A DNA stretch of 64,000 nucleotides from Streptomyces sp. NBC_00582 (GCF_036345155.1 NZ_CP107772.1:1612001-1676000); one strand, 5' to 3'. Numbered from the stretch's first letter, positions 9,827-18,781 are shown. The notes: generated from the sequence alone by a model not told the origin. Translations and numbers: made by a program.

Positions 9827-10452
9827 GCAGCAGGGAAAGGATCCTGGGACGGGTGCGGCGCGCGCTCGCCGGGGTGCCGGGGGACGACACACCGATCGCG
9901 CGCGACTATCTGCACACGCACGGGGAGCGGGGCGTCGAGGAGACGGTGGAGCTGCTGGCCGAGAACCTGGCGGACTACCGGGCGCTCGTGCACCGCTGCT
10001 CCGAGGAGGAACTGCCGTCCCTGATCGGCCGGTTGCTGGCCGAGCGGGGGGCGAAGTCGGTGGTCGTACCGCCCGGGCTGGACGCGGGGTGGCTGTCGGC
10101 GGCCGGGGCCGACCGGGTCGAGGACTCCGCCGGGAGCACCGCGTACGAGCTGGACCGGGTCGACAGCGTGGTCACGGCGTGCGCGGTGGCGATCGCCGAG
10201 ACCGGGACGATCGTGCTGGACGGCGGGGCGGACCAGGGGCGGCGCCGGATCACGCTCGTCCCCGACCACCATGTGTGCGTCGTGCGGGTGCCCGGGCAGG
10301 TCGTGTCGTCCGTGCCGCAGGCGCTCGAACGGCTGGACCCCGCCCGCCCGTTGACGTGGATCTCCGGACCGTCGGCGACCAGCGACATCGAACTGGACCG
10401 GGTGGAGGGGGTGCACGGTCCGCGCACGCTGGAGGTGATCCTGGTCGGCTGA
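9823..10452 (+). CDS. lutC: Lactate utilisation protein LutC (LUD domain)
   Basis: A 209-residue LUD-domain (formerly DUF162) protein with the typical segments AIAETGTIVLDGG and LVPDHHVCVV. It is the third subunit of the L-lactate oxidising complex. GTG at 9823 is preceded by GGAGGAG (9812-9818) and overlaps the lutB stop. Last gene of the rha-lut run. Confidence 0.92.
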   Translation: MSSRERILGRVRRALAGVPGDDTPIARDYLHTHGERGVEETVELLAENLADYRALVHRCSEEELPSLIGRLLAERGAKSVVVPPGLDAGWLSAAGADRVEDSAGSTAYELDRVDSVVTACAVAIAETGTIVLDGGADQGRRRITLVPDHHVCVVRVPGQVVSSVPQALERLDPARPLTWISGPSATSDIELDRVEGVHGPRTLEVILVG

Positions 10453-10507
10453 GCGGGGCCCCGCGCGGGTATGGGCCTGGTGCCGTGCGCGGACCCAGGG
10501 GGCTCCC

Positions 10508-11233
10508 ATGCAGTTCATCGAAGTGACCGGCCTGGCCGGGGTGCGCTCCGCCGTCATCCGGTTCACCAGGCCGGGAACGCACCTCTCCTTCCTCCTCTTC
10601 CCGATGATCCACATCGGTGAGCCGGCCTTCTACCGGGAGGTGGCGGACCGGCTGCGCCGCTGCGACCTGGTGCTCGCCGAGGGGATCGGCCGGGAGACCC
10701 GCTCCCCCGGTGCGGAGGCCCTGGTCGCCTCGTACGAGCAGTTGGAGTACGGCGAGCGGCTGGGACTGGTCGTCCAGGACATCGACTTCCGCTCGCTCGG
10801 GGTGCCGGCGGTGTGCCCGGACATGTCGGGCGGGGAGTTCGAGTCCGGCTTCCGGCGGCTGCCGCTGCGCGAGCGTCTGCTGATCGCCACGCTGATGCCG
10901 GCGATGACGGCGGGCATGCGCCTGTTCGGCACCCGCCGCTATCTGGCCCGGCACCTGAGCACCGAGGACCTGGTCGGCGACGCCGAGCAGGCCGTGGCGG
11001 ACAGCATGCCCGGCCTCGACGACCTGGTGATGCGCCGCCGTGACCGGCTGCTCGTCCGCGCGCTCACCGAGTTCGACCGGGCGTACACGAGCCGCACCGT
11101 GCCGTTCACGGTCGCCGTGGTGTACGGCGCCGAGCACATGCGGGCGGCCTCCGAGGCGCTGGTGGGGCTGGGGTATCACGCGGCGGACGCGGAGTGGCTG
11201 ACGGTGTTCCTGGTGGAGCCGGGTCAGGAGTAG
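10508..11233 (+). CDS. TraB/GumN (TIKI superfamily)-like protein
   Basis: A 241-residue protein of uncertain function. It has the marks of the TraB/PrgY/GumN group: MIHIGEPAFYREVADRL near residue 35, an acidic VLAEGIG segment, and a late VVYGAEHM motif. The family is linked to metal-dependent peptidase or esterase chemistry and to pheromone shutdown in enterococci; nothing here shows a substrate. No signal peptide is evident. It converges on the next gene with a 10-bp overlap. Family call moderate, function unknown. Confidence 0.6.
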   Translation: MQFIEVTGLAGVRSAVIRFTRPGTHLSFLLFPMIHIGEPAFYREVADRLRRCDLVLAEGIGRETRSPGAEALVASYEQLEYGERLGLVVQDIDFRSLGVPAVCPDMSGGEFESGFRRLPLRERLLIATLMPAMTAGMRLFGTRRYLARHLSTEDLVGDAEQAVADSMPGLDDLVMRRRDRLLVRALTEFDRAYTSRTVPFTVAVVYGAEHMRAASEALVGLGYHAADAEWLTVFLVEPGQE

Positions 11234-11796
11234 GTCATCGGGCAGCGGTGGCGCTGCGCGTACTGGGCGGCGCGCAGATACAGCGCCGCGAAGAACGCGG
11301 TGTCCAGGTCGTCGGCCCAGGGGCCGGGGCGGGCGGCGGCGGTCCTCTCCGCGTCGCCGTCCAGGAACCACGCGCTCAGCTCGGAGGGGCCGGAGGGTTC
11401 CGGTATCAGGTCGAGCGGCAGGCGGAGGACGGCGGCGAGCCGCTCGGCGAGGGCGAGGAGGTACGGCGCTCCGACGACCAGGGTCTCGGTGTCGTAGCTG
11501 TTCTCGATCGGCAGCAGGACGGGCTCCTCCAGCGCGAAGGGCACCACGAAAGACCAGCTGAGGAGGGTGTGCCGCTCCTCGGGGGTCAGATGGGCGCGGC
11601 ACAGGGCGTCGAAGCCGTCCATCGACGGGCTCGTCCTCTCCGCGAACCGGCCCCCTGCGGCCGGCTCGCCCGGGGTGTACGGCGGCAGACCGCGCAGGGC
11701 CGGCTCCTCCTCGAGGGCCGAGGCGATGTCGCCGTAACCGTCCTCGCCGGGCGTCGACCAGTCCTGCGGCGTCACGTTCACGAGATACATACCCAT
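11224..11796 (-). CDS. Conserved hypothetical protein
   Basis: A 190-residue acidic protein beginning MGMYLVNVTPQDW. I recognise no domain; it resembles uncharacterised Streptomyces proteins. An alternative ATG lies two codons in (11790). It is divergent from the MoxR gene, sharing a 106-bp control region, and its stop overlaps the end of the TraB-like gene. Confidence 0.65.
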   Translation of the reverse strand: MGMYLVNVTPQDWSTPGEDGYGDIASALEEEPALRGLPPYTPGEPAAGGRFAERTSPSMDGFDALCRAHLTPEERHTLLSWSFVVPFALEEPVLLPIENSYDTETLVVGAPYLLALAERLAAVLRLPLDLIPEPSGPSELSAWFLDGDAERTAAARPGPWADDLDTAFFAALYLRAAQYAQRHRCPMTYS

Positions 11797-11827
11797 GGGC
11801 GCACGGTATCCGCCGACACTGACAACA

Positions 11828-11857
11828 TCGACAAGGCGGGTGAACAAGCGCTTAGAT
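11828..11857 (+). promoter_or_regulatory. Candidate promoter for the MoxR gene
   Basis: TCGACA (11828-11833), 18-bp spacer and TTAGAT (11852-11857). An AAGCGCTT palindrome (11846-11853) overlaps the -10. Match is only moderate. Confidence 0.35.
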
Positions 11858-11902
11858 ATGTGCGGTACCTGCCCGTCCTCGATCGTTTCCCCGGAGGCCC
11901 CG

Positions 11903-12760
11903 TTGTTCACGTCCGTCGACGACGTCTCCGCCCGTCTCGCCGAGACCGGCTATCTGGCCTCCCCCGCGGTCGCCACGACGGTGTTCCTCGCCGACCGGCT
12001 CGGCAAGCCGCTGCTCGTGGAGGGCCCGGCCGGGGTCGGCAAGACGGAACTCGCCAAGGCCGTGGCCCAGGTGGCCGGGGCCCGGCTGGTACGCCTGCAG
12101 TGCTACGAGGGCGTGGACGAGTCCCGGGCGCTGTACGAGTGGAACCACGCCAAGCAGCTCCTGAGGATCAGCGCCGGCCGCGACGAGACCTGGGACGAGG
12201 CCCGTACGGACATCTTCAGCGAGGAGTTCCTGCTTGCGCGCCCGCTGCTGACCGCGATCCGCGGCGACGAACCCACGGTGCTGCTGATCGACGAGACCGA
12301 CAAGGCCGACGTCGAGGTGGAGGGCCTGCTCCTCGAGGTGCTCAGCGACTTCCAGGTCACCGTCCCGGAGCTGGGCACGATCACCGCGACCCGGCGGCCC
12401 TTCGTCGTCCTCACCTCCAACGCCACCCGTGAGCTGTCGGAGGCGCTGCGCCGCCGCTGTCTGTTCCTGCACCTCGGCTTCCCCGACGAGGAGCTGGAGC
12501 GGCGGATCGTCCGGCTGAAGGTGCCCGGCCTGGACGCGGCGCTCACCGAGTCGGTGGTCCGGGTGGTGGCGGCGCTGCGGGCGATGGACCTGCGCAAGGT
12601 GCCCTCGGTCGCCGAGACCATCGACTGGGCACGCACCCTGCTGGCCCTCGGCGCCACCACCCTGGACGAGACCGTCGTACGCGACAGCCTCGGCGTGATC
12701 CTCAAGCACCAGGACGACGTGCTGAAGGCCGGGGCCAAGCTCGACCTGGACGCCGTGTGA
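11903..12760 (+). CDS. MoxR-family AAA+ ATPase
   Basis: A 285-residue AAA+ ATPase with Walker A GPAGVGKTE (41-49), Walker B VLLIDETDKAD, and sensor segment VLTSNATRELSEALRRRC. MoxR proteins act with VWA-domain partners as chaperones that insert metals or remodel enzyme complexes; the VWA partner is the next gene and overlaps by 4 bp. The TTG at 11903 is chosen because GGAGG sits 5 nt before it and the encoded MFTSVDDVSARL fits the family start. Target enzyme unknown; no Mo or Cox genes lie nearby. Confidence 0.85.
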   Translation: MFTSVDDVSARLAETGYLASPAVATTVFLADRLGKPLLVEGPAGVGKTELAKAVAQVAGARLVRLQCYEGVDESRALYEWNHAKQLLRISAGRDETWDEARTDIFSEEFLLARPLLTAIRGDEPTVLLIDETDKADVEVEGLLLEVLSDFQVTVPELGTITATRRPFVVLTSNATRELSEALRRRCLFLHLGFPDEELERRIVRLKVPGLDAALTESVVRVVAALRAMDLRKVPSVAETIDWARTLLALGATTLDETVVRDSLGVILKHQDDVLKAGAKLDLDAV

Positions 12761-14106
12761 GCGGCGACGCGGCCGAGCGGCTGACCGGGTTCGTGGCCGC
12801 GCTGCGCGCCCACGGTGTCCGGATCGGCACCGGTGAGACCGTGGACGCGGCCGAGGCGGTGGCGGCGCTCGGGTTCGCGGACCGGGGGCTGCTGCGCGAG
12901 GGGCTCGCCGCGACGCTGCTGCACACCCCGGACCAACGGCGGCTGTTCGACACCGTCTTCGACCTGTACTTCCCCCACGGCGTCGGCGCGCCCGCGGGCG
13001 AGTCCGGCGGCCGGAACTCCCTGCGCGACCGGCTCGCGGACGCCCTGGCCGCCAACGACCGTGCGCTGATGGGCCAGTTGGCGATCGAGGCGGTCGACGG
13101 GCTGGGCGGATACGGGAGTTCACCGGGGGCGGACGGCTGGTCGTCGTACCAGACCCTCGACCGGCTGCGTCCGCAGACGCTGTTGGCCCGCGTCCGCGAC
13201 GAGATGCGGCGGGGCGGCGGATCCGGTTTCGCCGACCGGCTGCTGGAGGACGAGATCCGGCGGCGCATCGAGGAGTTCCGGGGGCTGGTGGCGGTGGAGG
13301 CCAGGCGCCGGGTGGCGGAGCGGCGGGGGCGGGACGAGATCGCGCGGCGGGCGGTGGCACCCACCGCGGACCGGGTGGACTTCCTGTACGCGGGGCGGGA
13401 CCGGCTGGCCGAACTGCGGCGGACGGTACAGCCGTTGGCGCGCAAGCTGGCCACGCGGCTGGCCGCGCGCCGTCGCCGGGCCACGCGCGGCACGATCGAC
13501 CTGCGGCGCACGCTGCGCGGTTCGCTGTCCACGGGCGGGGTGCCGATGCGGCCCGTGCTGCGCCGCCGCAGGCCGGCCCGGCCCGAACTGGTGCTGCTGT
13601 GCGATGTGTCGGGCTCGGTGTCCGGGTTCTCCGACTTCACGATGCTGCTGGTGCAGGCGCTGCACGACCAGTTCAGCAAGGTGCGGGTGTTCGCCTTCGT
13701 CAACCGGATCGACGAGGTCACAGGGCTGCTGGAGCACGGCCGGGCCAACCCGGAGGGGCTGGGCGCCCGTATCCTGGCCGAGGCGCGTCTGACGGGCTAT
13801 CACGGCAGCAGCGACTACGGTGTCGCGCTGGGCGAGTTCGCGGAGCGGTACGGCGCCGCCGTGGGCCCGCGCACGACGGTGTTCGTGCTGGGGGACGCGC
13901 GGACGAACATGAGCGACCCGAACCTGGCGGCGCTCCGGGAGATCTCCGCGCGGGCCCGCCGACTGTACTGGCTGAACCCCGAGCCGCGCCCGCTGTGGGG
14001 CACGGGCGATTCGGCCGCACCCGAGTACGCCGAGCTGGTCGCGATGCACGAGTGCCGCAACGCGCACCAACTCGGCGCACTGGTGGGGCGGTTGCTTCCG
14101 ATCTGA
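12757..14106 (+). CDS. VWA domain (CoxE-like) protein
   Basis: A 449-residue protein with a C-terminal von Willebrand A-like domain. The metal-site segment DVSGSVSGF is near residue 281 and FVLGDARTNMSDPN follows later. The N-terminal half is helical and Arg-rich. CoxE-like proteins are partners of MoxR ATPases in metal-cofactor maturation. The GTG at 12757 overlaps the stop of the MoxR gene, so the pair is translationally coupled. Confidence 0.82.
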   Translation: MSGDAAERLTGFVAALRAHGVRIGTGETVDAAEAVAALGFADRGLLREGLAATLLHTPDQRRLFDTVFDLYFPHGVGAPAGESGGRNSLRDRLADALAANDRALMGQLAIEAVDGLGGYGSSPGADGWSSYQTLDRLRPQTLLARVRDEMRRGGGSGFADRLLEDEIRRRIEEFRGLVAVEARRRVAERRGRDEIARRAVAPTADRVDFLYAGRDRLAELRRTVQPLARKLATRLAARRRRATRGTIDLRRTLRGSLSTGGVPMRPVLRRRRPARPELVLLCDVSGSVSGFSDFTMLLVQALHDQFSKVRVFAFVNRIDEVTGLLEHGRANPEGLGARILAEARLTGYHGSSDYGVALGEFAERYGAAVGPRTTVFVLGDARTNMSDPNLAALREISARARRLYWLNPEPRPLWGTGDSAAPEYAELVAMHECRNAHQLGALVGRLLPI

Positions 14107-14137
14107 GCCCCGCCCCTTAATCGGCCTCGCGTACGCC

Positions 14138-14497
14138 TCAATCGGACTTCGCGTACTCCTTGGCCATGGATCCCGCGAAGTCGTAGACCACGCACTGCTC
14201 GTCACCCACGACCCAGGCGTCATGTCCGGGCGAGACCACGAAGACGTCGCCGGGGCCTACCTCGGTCTCGCCTCCCTCGTCCATGGTGACGTGCATCCGT
14301 CCGCTGACCACATAGCCGTTGTGGTGGATCTGGCAGGTCTCGGTCCCGGCTATGGGCGCCACCGACTCCGTCCAGCGCCAGCCGGGCTCGAATGTCGCCA
14401 TCGCGAAGTCGAGCCCCGTCATGTGGACGGCCTCGAGGTGGCCGCGGGGAAAGTCACGTCGCTCGTCCGGCTTGTCGAGCGTCTTCACTTCGAGCAT
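14138..14497 (-). CDS. Cupin-domain protein
   Basis: A 119-residue single-domain cupin. A typical G(X)5HXH-like segment is seen around CQIHHNGYVVSGRMHV, followed by the second cupin motif VGPGDVFVVSPGHDAWV. Start at 14497 has a strong AAGGAGGA ribosome site. Probably a small metal-binding enzyme or sensor; substrate unknown. It converges with the VWA gene. Confidence 0.78.
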   Translation of the reverse strand: MLEVKTLDKPDERRDFPRGHLEAVHMTGLDFAMATFEPGWRWTESVAPIAGTETCQIHHNGYVVSGRMHVTMDEGGETEVGPGDVFVVSPGHDAWVVGDEQCVVYDFAGSMAKEYAKSD

Positions 14498-14649
14498 GGC
14501 GTCCTCCTTCCGGCCGTGCTGCGCCACGGCCGGGGCCGGTCTCCCCGGCGGCCCTGGACGTCACCGGTGGGGGCCGCACCCCACACCTCCATCGTCCGCC
14601 TCGCCATCCGGGGGCGCCATTCGGGGCACGTCGGGGCGGGGGTCGCGCC

Positions 14650-15627
14650 TCAGGCTCCACCCGCACACAGCTCGGCGAAGCGCTCGGTGTCGATGTTGCC
14701 GCCGGAGACGATCACTCCGACGCGGCGGCCCGGGACGCCGACCCGGCCCGAGAGCAGGGCGGCGAGCGGTGTGGCCCCACTCGGCTCCACGACGATCTTC
14801 AGCCGTTCGAAGGCGAACCGCATGGCGGCGCGGATCTCGTCGTCGCAGACCAGGGCGATCTCGTCGACGAGCCGCCGGTTCACCTCGAAGGTCAGCTCGC
14901 CGGGTGTGGTCAGGGCCTGGCCGTCGGCGATGGTGCGCGGCACCGCGATCTCGACGCGCCGGCCGGCCTCCAGCGACCGTCTGGTGTCGTCCCCGGCCTC
15001 CGGTTCCACGCCGACGATCCGGATGCCGGGGTGCGTCCCCTTCGCCGCGGTGGCACAGCCGGCGATGAGCCCGCCTCCACCGACCGGCACGAGCAGGGCA
15101 TCCAACTCACCTGTCTCCTCAAGGAGTTCGAGTGCGGCGGTGCCCTGGCCGGCCATGACGTGCGGGTGGTCGTAGGGCGGGATCAGGGCGAGACCCCGCT
15201 CGGCGGCCAGGGCCCGCGCGACGGCCTCCCGGTCGCCGGTGTAGCGGTCGTACGTCACGATCTCGGCGCCGTAGCCCTCGGTGGCCGCCCGCTTGGAGCG
15301 GGGGGCGTCCTCGGGCATCACGATCACGGCGCCGGTGCCCAGTTCCCTTGCGGCCAGGGCGACGGCCTGGGCGTGGTTCCCCGAGGAGAAGGCGGCGATG
15401 CCCCGGGCGCGTTGTTCCGGCGTCAGCCGGGAGGCCGCGTTGTAGGCGCCCCGGAACTTGAAGGCACCGACCCGTTGAAAGTTCTCACACTTCAGAAACA
15501 CCTCGGCCCCGACTGCCTCGTCCAGGGTGCGGGAGCGCAGCACGGGGGTGCGATGGGCGACCCCCTCGAGCCGTGCGGCCGCGTCAAGGACGTCGTCGAG
15601 GGTGAGGGGCGGGGGTGCGGTGGTCAC
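14650..15627 (-). CDS. PLP-dependent threonine/serine ammonia-lyase-like enzyme
   Basis: A 325-residue fold-type II PLP enzyme. The Schiff-base lysine lies in AFKFRGAYNA, the phosphate loop is PVGGGGLIAG, and SSGNHAQAVALAA is the substrate loop. Family members deaminate threonine, serine or threo-3-hydroxyaspartate, or racemise serine. Start GTG 15627 has GAGGGAG about 8 nt upstream; an ATG at 15654 lacks one. The upstream same-strand gene is a YheO-type regulator, so this looks like a regulator-enzyme operon for amino-acid breakdown. The exact substrate cannot be told. Confidence 0.85.
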   Translation of the reverse strand: MTTAPPPLTLDDVLDAAARLEGVAHRTPVLRSRTLDEAVGAEVFLKCENFQRVGAFKFRGAYNAASRLTPEQRARGIAAFSSGNHAQAVALAARELGTGAVIVMPEDAPRSKRAATEGYGAEIVTYDRYTGDREAVARALAAERGLALIPPYDHPHVMAGQGTAALELLEETGELDALLVPVGGGGLIAGCATAAKGTHPGIRIVGVEPEAGDDTRRSLEAGRRVEIAVPRTIADGQALTTPGELTFEVNRRLVDEIALVCDDEIRAAMRFAFERLKIVVEPSGATPLAALLSGRVGVPGRRVGVIVSGGNIDTERFAELCAGGA

Positions 15628-15683
15628 GGTGGGGCTCCCTCGGGTGGTTGTCATAGGGGGTGTGAAGGTCTGGTGCGGCGGTG

Positions 15684-16364
15684 TCACCCCATCCGTGGCC
15701 GGCCCTGATCCTCGGCCGTCGTCCTTGCCTGGGCCAGGTAGTTGTAGGCGGAGGCGCGGGAGATGCCGAGGCGGCCTGCGACCTGTTCGACGGATCGGCG
15801 GACGGCGAAGACGCCGCGTTCGTCCAGGCCGCGGAAGAGGGCGAGGCGCCGGGTCCGGTCGAGGGCCGGCCAGGTCTGGTCCTGACGCCGCAGATGCTCG
15901 TCGAGCAGGGCGTCGACGACGGAGTCGATGTCGTCGCCGAACGTGGTGACCGGGGCCTGCGAGGGTCCCGCGGCGGTGCCGGCGAGCGCGGACAGGAGCT
16001 GCTGGACGCGGTCGACCTCGGTGACGTCCACGTTGACGCACAGGGCACCGAACACCGCGCCGGTGGAGTCGCGCAGCACCATCGTGGACGACTTCACCAG
16101 CTTGCCCGTACCGGTACGGGTGACGTAGTTCAACTCGTCACGCGCCTCGTCACCGCGGGCGAGCACGCGCAGACCGATCTCACTCATCGCTCCGCCGACC
16201 GTCCGCCCCGTCACCGACCCGGCGACGGCGACCACGGACTCCTCCGGCCGCCGGTAGTCGTGCAGCACCGCCTCGCACACCGGCCCGAAGGTCGCGGCGA
16301 TCCCGTCCACGACGGGGACGAGCGCCCGCAGGACCGCGTCCCGCTCCGCTTCTCTGGACCCCAT
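15684..16364 (-). CDS. YheO/DauR-type PAS-HTH transcriptional regulator
   Basis: A 226-residue regulator. An N-terminal YheO-like PAS domain (about 10-130, with MVLRDSTGAVFGALCVNVDVT) is followed by a C-terminal helix-turn-helix near 185-220 (VEQVAGRLGISRASAYNYLA). Family members such as DauR sense amino acids and control their catabolic enzymes. It is transcribed ahead of the dehydratase, about 57 bp apart, which is its likely target. The start MGSREAERDAVL has no clear ribosome site. Confidence 0.85.
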   Translation of the reverse strand: MGSREAERDAVLRALVPVVDGIAATFGPVCEAVLHDYRRPEESVVAVAGSVTGRTVGGAMSEIGLRVLARGDEARDELNYVTRTGTGKLVKSSTMVLRDSTGAVFGALCVNVDVTEVDRVQQLLSALAGTAAGPSQAPVTTFGDDIDSVVDALLDEHLRRQDQTWPALDRTRRLALFRGLDERGVFAVRRSVEQVAGRLGISRASAYNYLAQARTTAEDQGRPRMG

Positions 16365-16534
16365 GGCACCATTAGACCATGCGTCCAGGCGCTGGATCAG
16401 CAGTCTATGCCGGCATGGCCCACCACCTCCCCCGGGCGATCCGCCGATCAAGGGGTGGCGCCGCCAATTGCCGTTTCCCTAGGATGTGTTACCGACCGCG
16501 ACGACGCGGCCACGGCTGGGAGCTGGGGGAAGAC

Positions 16535-17353
16535 ATGCAGTCCGGAAAGCCACTGTCCACGGAGATCGACGCCACGGTTCCGACAGCCGCACGCATGTAC
16601 GACCACTATCTCGGCGGCAAGGACAACTACGCGGCCGACCGCGCCGCCTGCGCGGAGCTCGACAAGGTCGTCCCGAGCACCCGCGCCCTCGCCCTCAACA
16701 ACCGCCGCTTCCTCCAGCGGGTCGTGAAGACCCTGGCGCAGGAGTACGGCATCCGGCAGTTCCTGGACCACGGCTCCGGTCTGCCCACCCAGGACAACGT
16801 CCACCAGGTCGCCCAGCGCATCGATCCGACGACCCACGTGGTCTACGTCGACAACGACCCCATGGTCCTCGTGCACGGCCGCGCCCTGCTGGAGCAGGAC
16901 GAGCGCACCACCGTGATCCACGCCGACATGCGGGAGACCGAGGCCATCTTCACCCACCCCGACACCGAGCGGCTGATCGACTTCTCCCAGCCGGTGGCCG
17001 TGCTGTTCAACTCGGTCTTCCACTGCATCCCCGACAGCGACACCGACGGCCCGTCCGCCGTGGTCCGCCGGGTGTCCGAACGCCTCGCCCCCGGAAGCTT
17101 CCTGGTGATGTGTCAGCTCGTCAGCGAGGACGCGAAGGTGCGGGAGTTCGTCACCGACTTCATGGACAAGGCCACCCAGGGGCACTGGGGCCGGGTGCGT
17201 GAGGAGAAGGACGTGGCGCAGTGGTTCGAGGGACTGGAGATCCTCGACCCGGGTCTCGTCGAGGTCTCCACCTGGCGCCCGGACACCGAGGTCGCCCCCC
17301 GCCAACTCACCCAGGAGTGGATCGAGTTCGGCGGCGTCGGACGCCTGGTCTGA
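16535..17353 (+). CDS. SAM-dependent methyltransferase (Methyltransf_19/DUF574 family)
   Basis: A 272-residue member of an actinobacterial methyltransferase family, common in many copies per Streptomyces genome. Segments such as PTAARMYDHYLGGKDNYAAD, FLDHGSGLPTQDNVH and HVVYVDNDPMV mark the family and its SAM site. Substrate unknown. A TAGGAT -10-like element at 16480-16485 may be its promoter. It converges with the XRE regulator gene. Confidence 0.88.
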   Translation: MQSGKPLSTEIDATVPTAARMYDHYLGGKDNYAADRAACAELDKVVPSTRALALNNRRFLQRVVKTLAQEYGIRQFLDHGSGLPTQDNVHQVAQRIDPTTHVVYVDNDPMVLVHGRALLEQDERTTVIHADMRETEAIFTHPDTERLIDFSQPVAVLFNSVFHCIPDSDTDGPSAVVRRVSERLAPGSFLVMCQLVSEDAKVREFVTDFMDKATQGHWGRVREEKDVAQWFEGLEILDPGLVEVSTWRPDTEVAPRQLTQEWIEFGGVGRLV

Positions 17354-17377
17354 CCCACCCCGCAGACCCGGCGGCGG

Positions 17378-18292
17378 TCAGGCGTACCGCTGCCGTATGG
17401 TCTCCTCGAGCATCCGCAGGGACTCGCGCGGCTGCAGCGCCTGGTCGGCCAGCCGGTCCAGGGCGACCCGGTACTCCTCCGTCTCGTCCCGGTCCTCCAG
17501 GAAGGTGGCGCTCCTGATCTGCTCCAGATAGACGATGTCGGGCAGATCGGCGCCGCCGAACCGCAGATAGGTGACGGGGATGGCCGGCGCGGAGGCGTGC
17601 GTGACGTCCAACGGGACGACCTGCACGGTGACATGGGGCAGCCGGGCCAGCTCCACGAGATGCCCGAGCTGCTCCCGCATCACCTCACGGCTGCCGAGCA
17701 CACGCAGCAGCACCGACTCGTCGAGGATCGCCCACACCCGCGGGGCGTCGGCGCGGTGCAGCAGCTCGGTGCGGCGGGTGCGCAGCTCCACCCGGCGCTC
17801 CACCTCCCGGGCCGAGGCCGAGGGCAGCCCGCGCTCCACGACGGCACGGGTGTAGGCGGGGGTCTGCAGCAGACCCGGCACGTACTGGATCTCGAACGTA
17901 CGGATCGCGGTGGCCGCCTCCTGGAGTCCGACCAGCCGGTCGAACCACTCGGGCATCAGCCGTTTGTCGTACCGCTGCCACCAGCCCGGCTCCCCCGCCT
18001 GCCGCAGCAGCTCCAGCAGCACCGAGGCCTCGTGCTCCTCGGCGCCGTACAGCGCCAGCAACGCGCGGACGTCGCCCTCCGTCGGAGGACGGCGCCCCTT
18101 GCCCGCCTCGATGCGCGACAGCTTCGCCGGGCTGAACCGCACGGCACGCGCGGCCTGGTCCTGGGCGAGCCCGGCGTCCTCCCGCATGCCCGTGAGCTGC
18201 ACGCCGACCAGCATTTTCAGCAAGGTCGGGGCGGGCTCCGAGCGGTTCAGATACGGTTCGAGGCGGGAGACTCGAGGTGACTCGGCAGACAT
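17378..18292 (-). CDS. XRE-family regulator with DUF5753 domain
   Basis: A 304-residue protein with an N-terminal helix-turn-helix (about 28-85, AGLAQDQAARAVRFSPAKLSRIE) and a C-terminal DUF5753 domain containing IQYVPGLLQTPAYTRAV and the late IPVTYLRF. Such regulators are paired with DUF397 proteins in streptomycete development and antibiotic control (for example the WhiJ-type groups). The start at 18292 has GGGGAG about 8 nt upstream. The DUF397 gene lies upstream on the same strand. Confidence 0.9.
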   Translation of the reverse strand: MSAESPRVSRLEPYLNRSEPAPTLLKMLVGVQLTGMREDAGLAQDQAARAVRFSPAKLSRIEAGKGRRPPTEGDVRALLALYGAEEHEASVLLELLRQAGEPGWWQRYDKRLMPEWFDRLVGLQEAATAIRTFEIQYVPGLLQTPAYTRAVVERGLPSASAREVERRVELRTRRTELLHRADAPRVWAILDESVLLRVLGSREVMREQLGHLVELARLPHVTVQVVPLDVTHASAPAIPVTYLRFGGADLPDIVYLEQIRSATFLEDRDETEEYRVALDRLADQALQPRESLRMLEETIRQRYA

Positions 18293-18407
18293 GCTGTGAC
18301 TCCCCACGGACCGGCAGACGACAGAACCCATTATCGCATCCGACGGCCTACGACCGTATGGAGCACGGGAATTGAAGCGCACCGCGCCGAAGACACGGCG
18401 CGTGACC

Positions 18408-18650
18408 TCACAGCAGGTGGTCGAACTCCCCGTCCTTCGCCCCCGCCAGGAACGCCGCCACCTCGGCCGGCGTGTAGACGAGCGCGGGTCCGTCGGGGTC
18501 CCGGGAGTTGCGCATCGCCAGGCCTCCCCCGTCCAGCGCCGCGACCTCGACGCAGTTGCCCTCCGCGTTGCTGTGACTGCTCTTGATCCAGCGGACGCCC
18601 AGCGAGCTCGCCCGCACTCCGTTCGACACCGGTCCGGTTCCTGACGACAC
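18408..18650 (-). CDS. DUF397 protein (partner of XRE regulator)
   Basis: An 80-residue protein with the DUF397 hallmark VRWIKSSHSNAEGNCVEVA and FLAGAKDGEFDHLL at the end. DUF397 proteins are thought to antagonise the adjacent XRE regulator. GTG at 18650 is chosen because GAGGAGAG lies 6 nt upstream; the frame is open further but without a ribosome site. Confidence 0.88.
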   Translation of the reverse strand: MSSGTGPVSNGVRASSLGVRWIKSSHSNAEGNCVEVAALDGGGLAMRNSRDPDGPALVYTPAEVAAFLAGAKDGEFDHLL

Positions 18651-18674
18651 GGCAACTCTCCTCGCTTCGTACGC

Positions 18675-18694
18675 GCAATTTCCCGTGAAATTGC
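18675..18694. promoter_or_regulatory. Perfect inverted repeat, likely operator
   Basis: Arms GCAATTTC and GAAATTGC separated by CCGT form a perfect 8-4-8 inverted repeat in the divergent region between the DUF397 and ATPase genes. It overlaps the -35 of the rightward promoter and lies just upstream of the DUF397 start, so a bound factor would affect both. The neighbouring XRE regulator is the obvious candidate. Confidence 0.6.
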
Positions 18695-18720
18695 ACGAGG
18701 ACATCGTCAGCGTGGATAAT
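18691..18720 (+). promoter_or_regulatory. Predicted promoter of the HATPase gene
   Basis: TTGCAC (18691-18696), 18-bp spacer and GATAAT (18715-18720). The expected start point near 18727 makes the ATG at 18725 unusable and supports the GTG at 18782. Confidence 0.55.
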
Positions 18721-18781
18721 AACCATGCCGTCAACCGCAGTTCCGGCAACCCGTCCTGACCTCGCCTCAGGGAGATGCCCC

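Noticed and set aside
11795..11902. Upstream ATG codons for the MoxR gene
   Set aside because: They overlap the promoter region and lack ribosome sites; the TTG at 11903 has GGAGG at good spacing.
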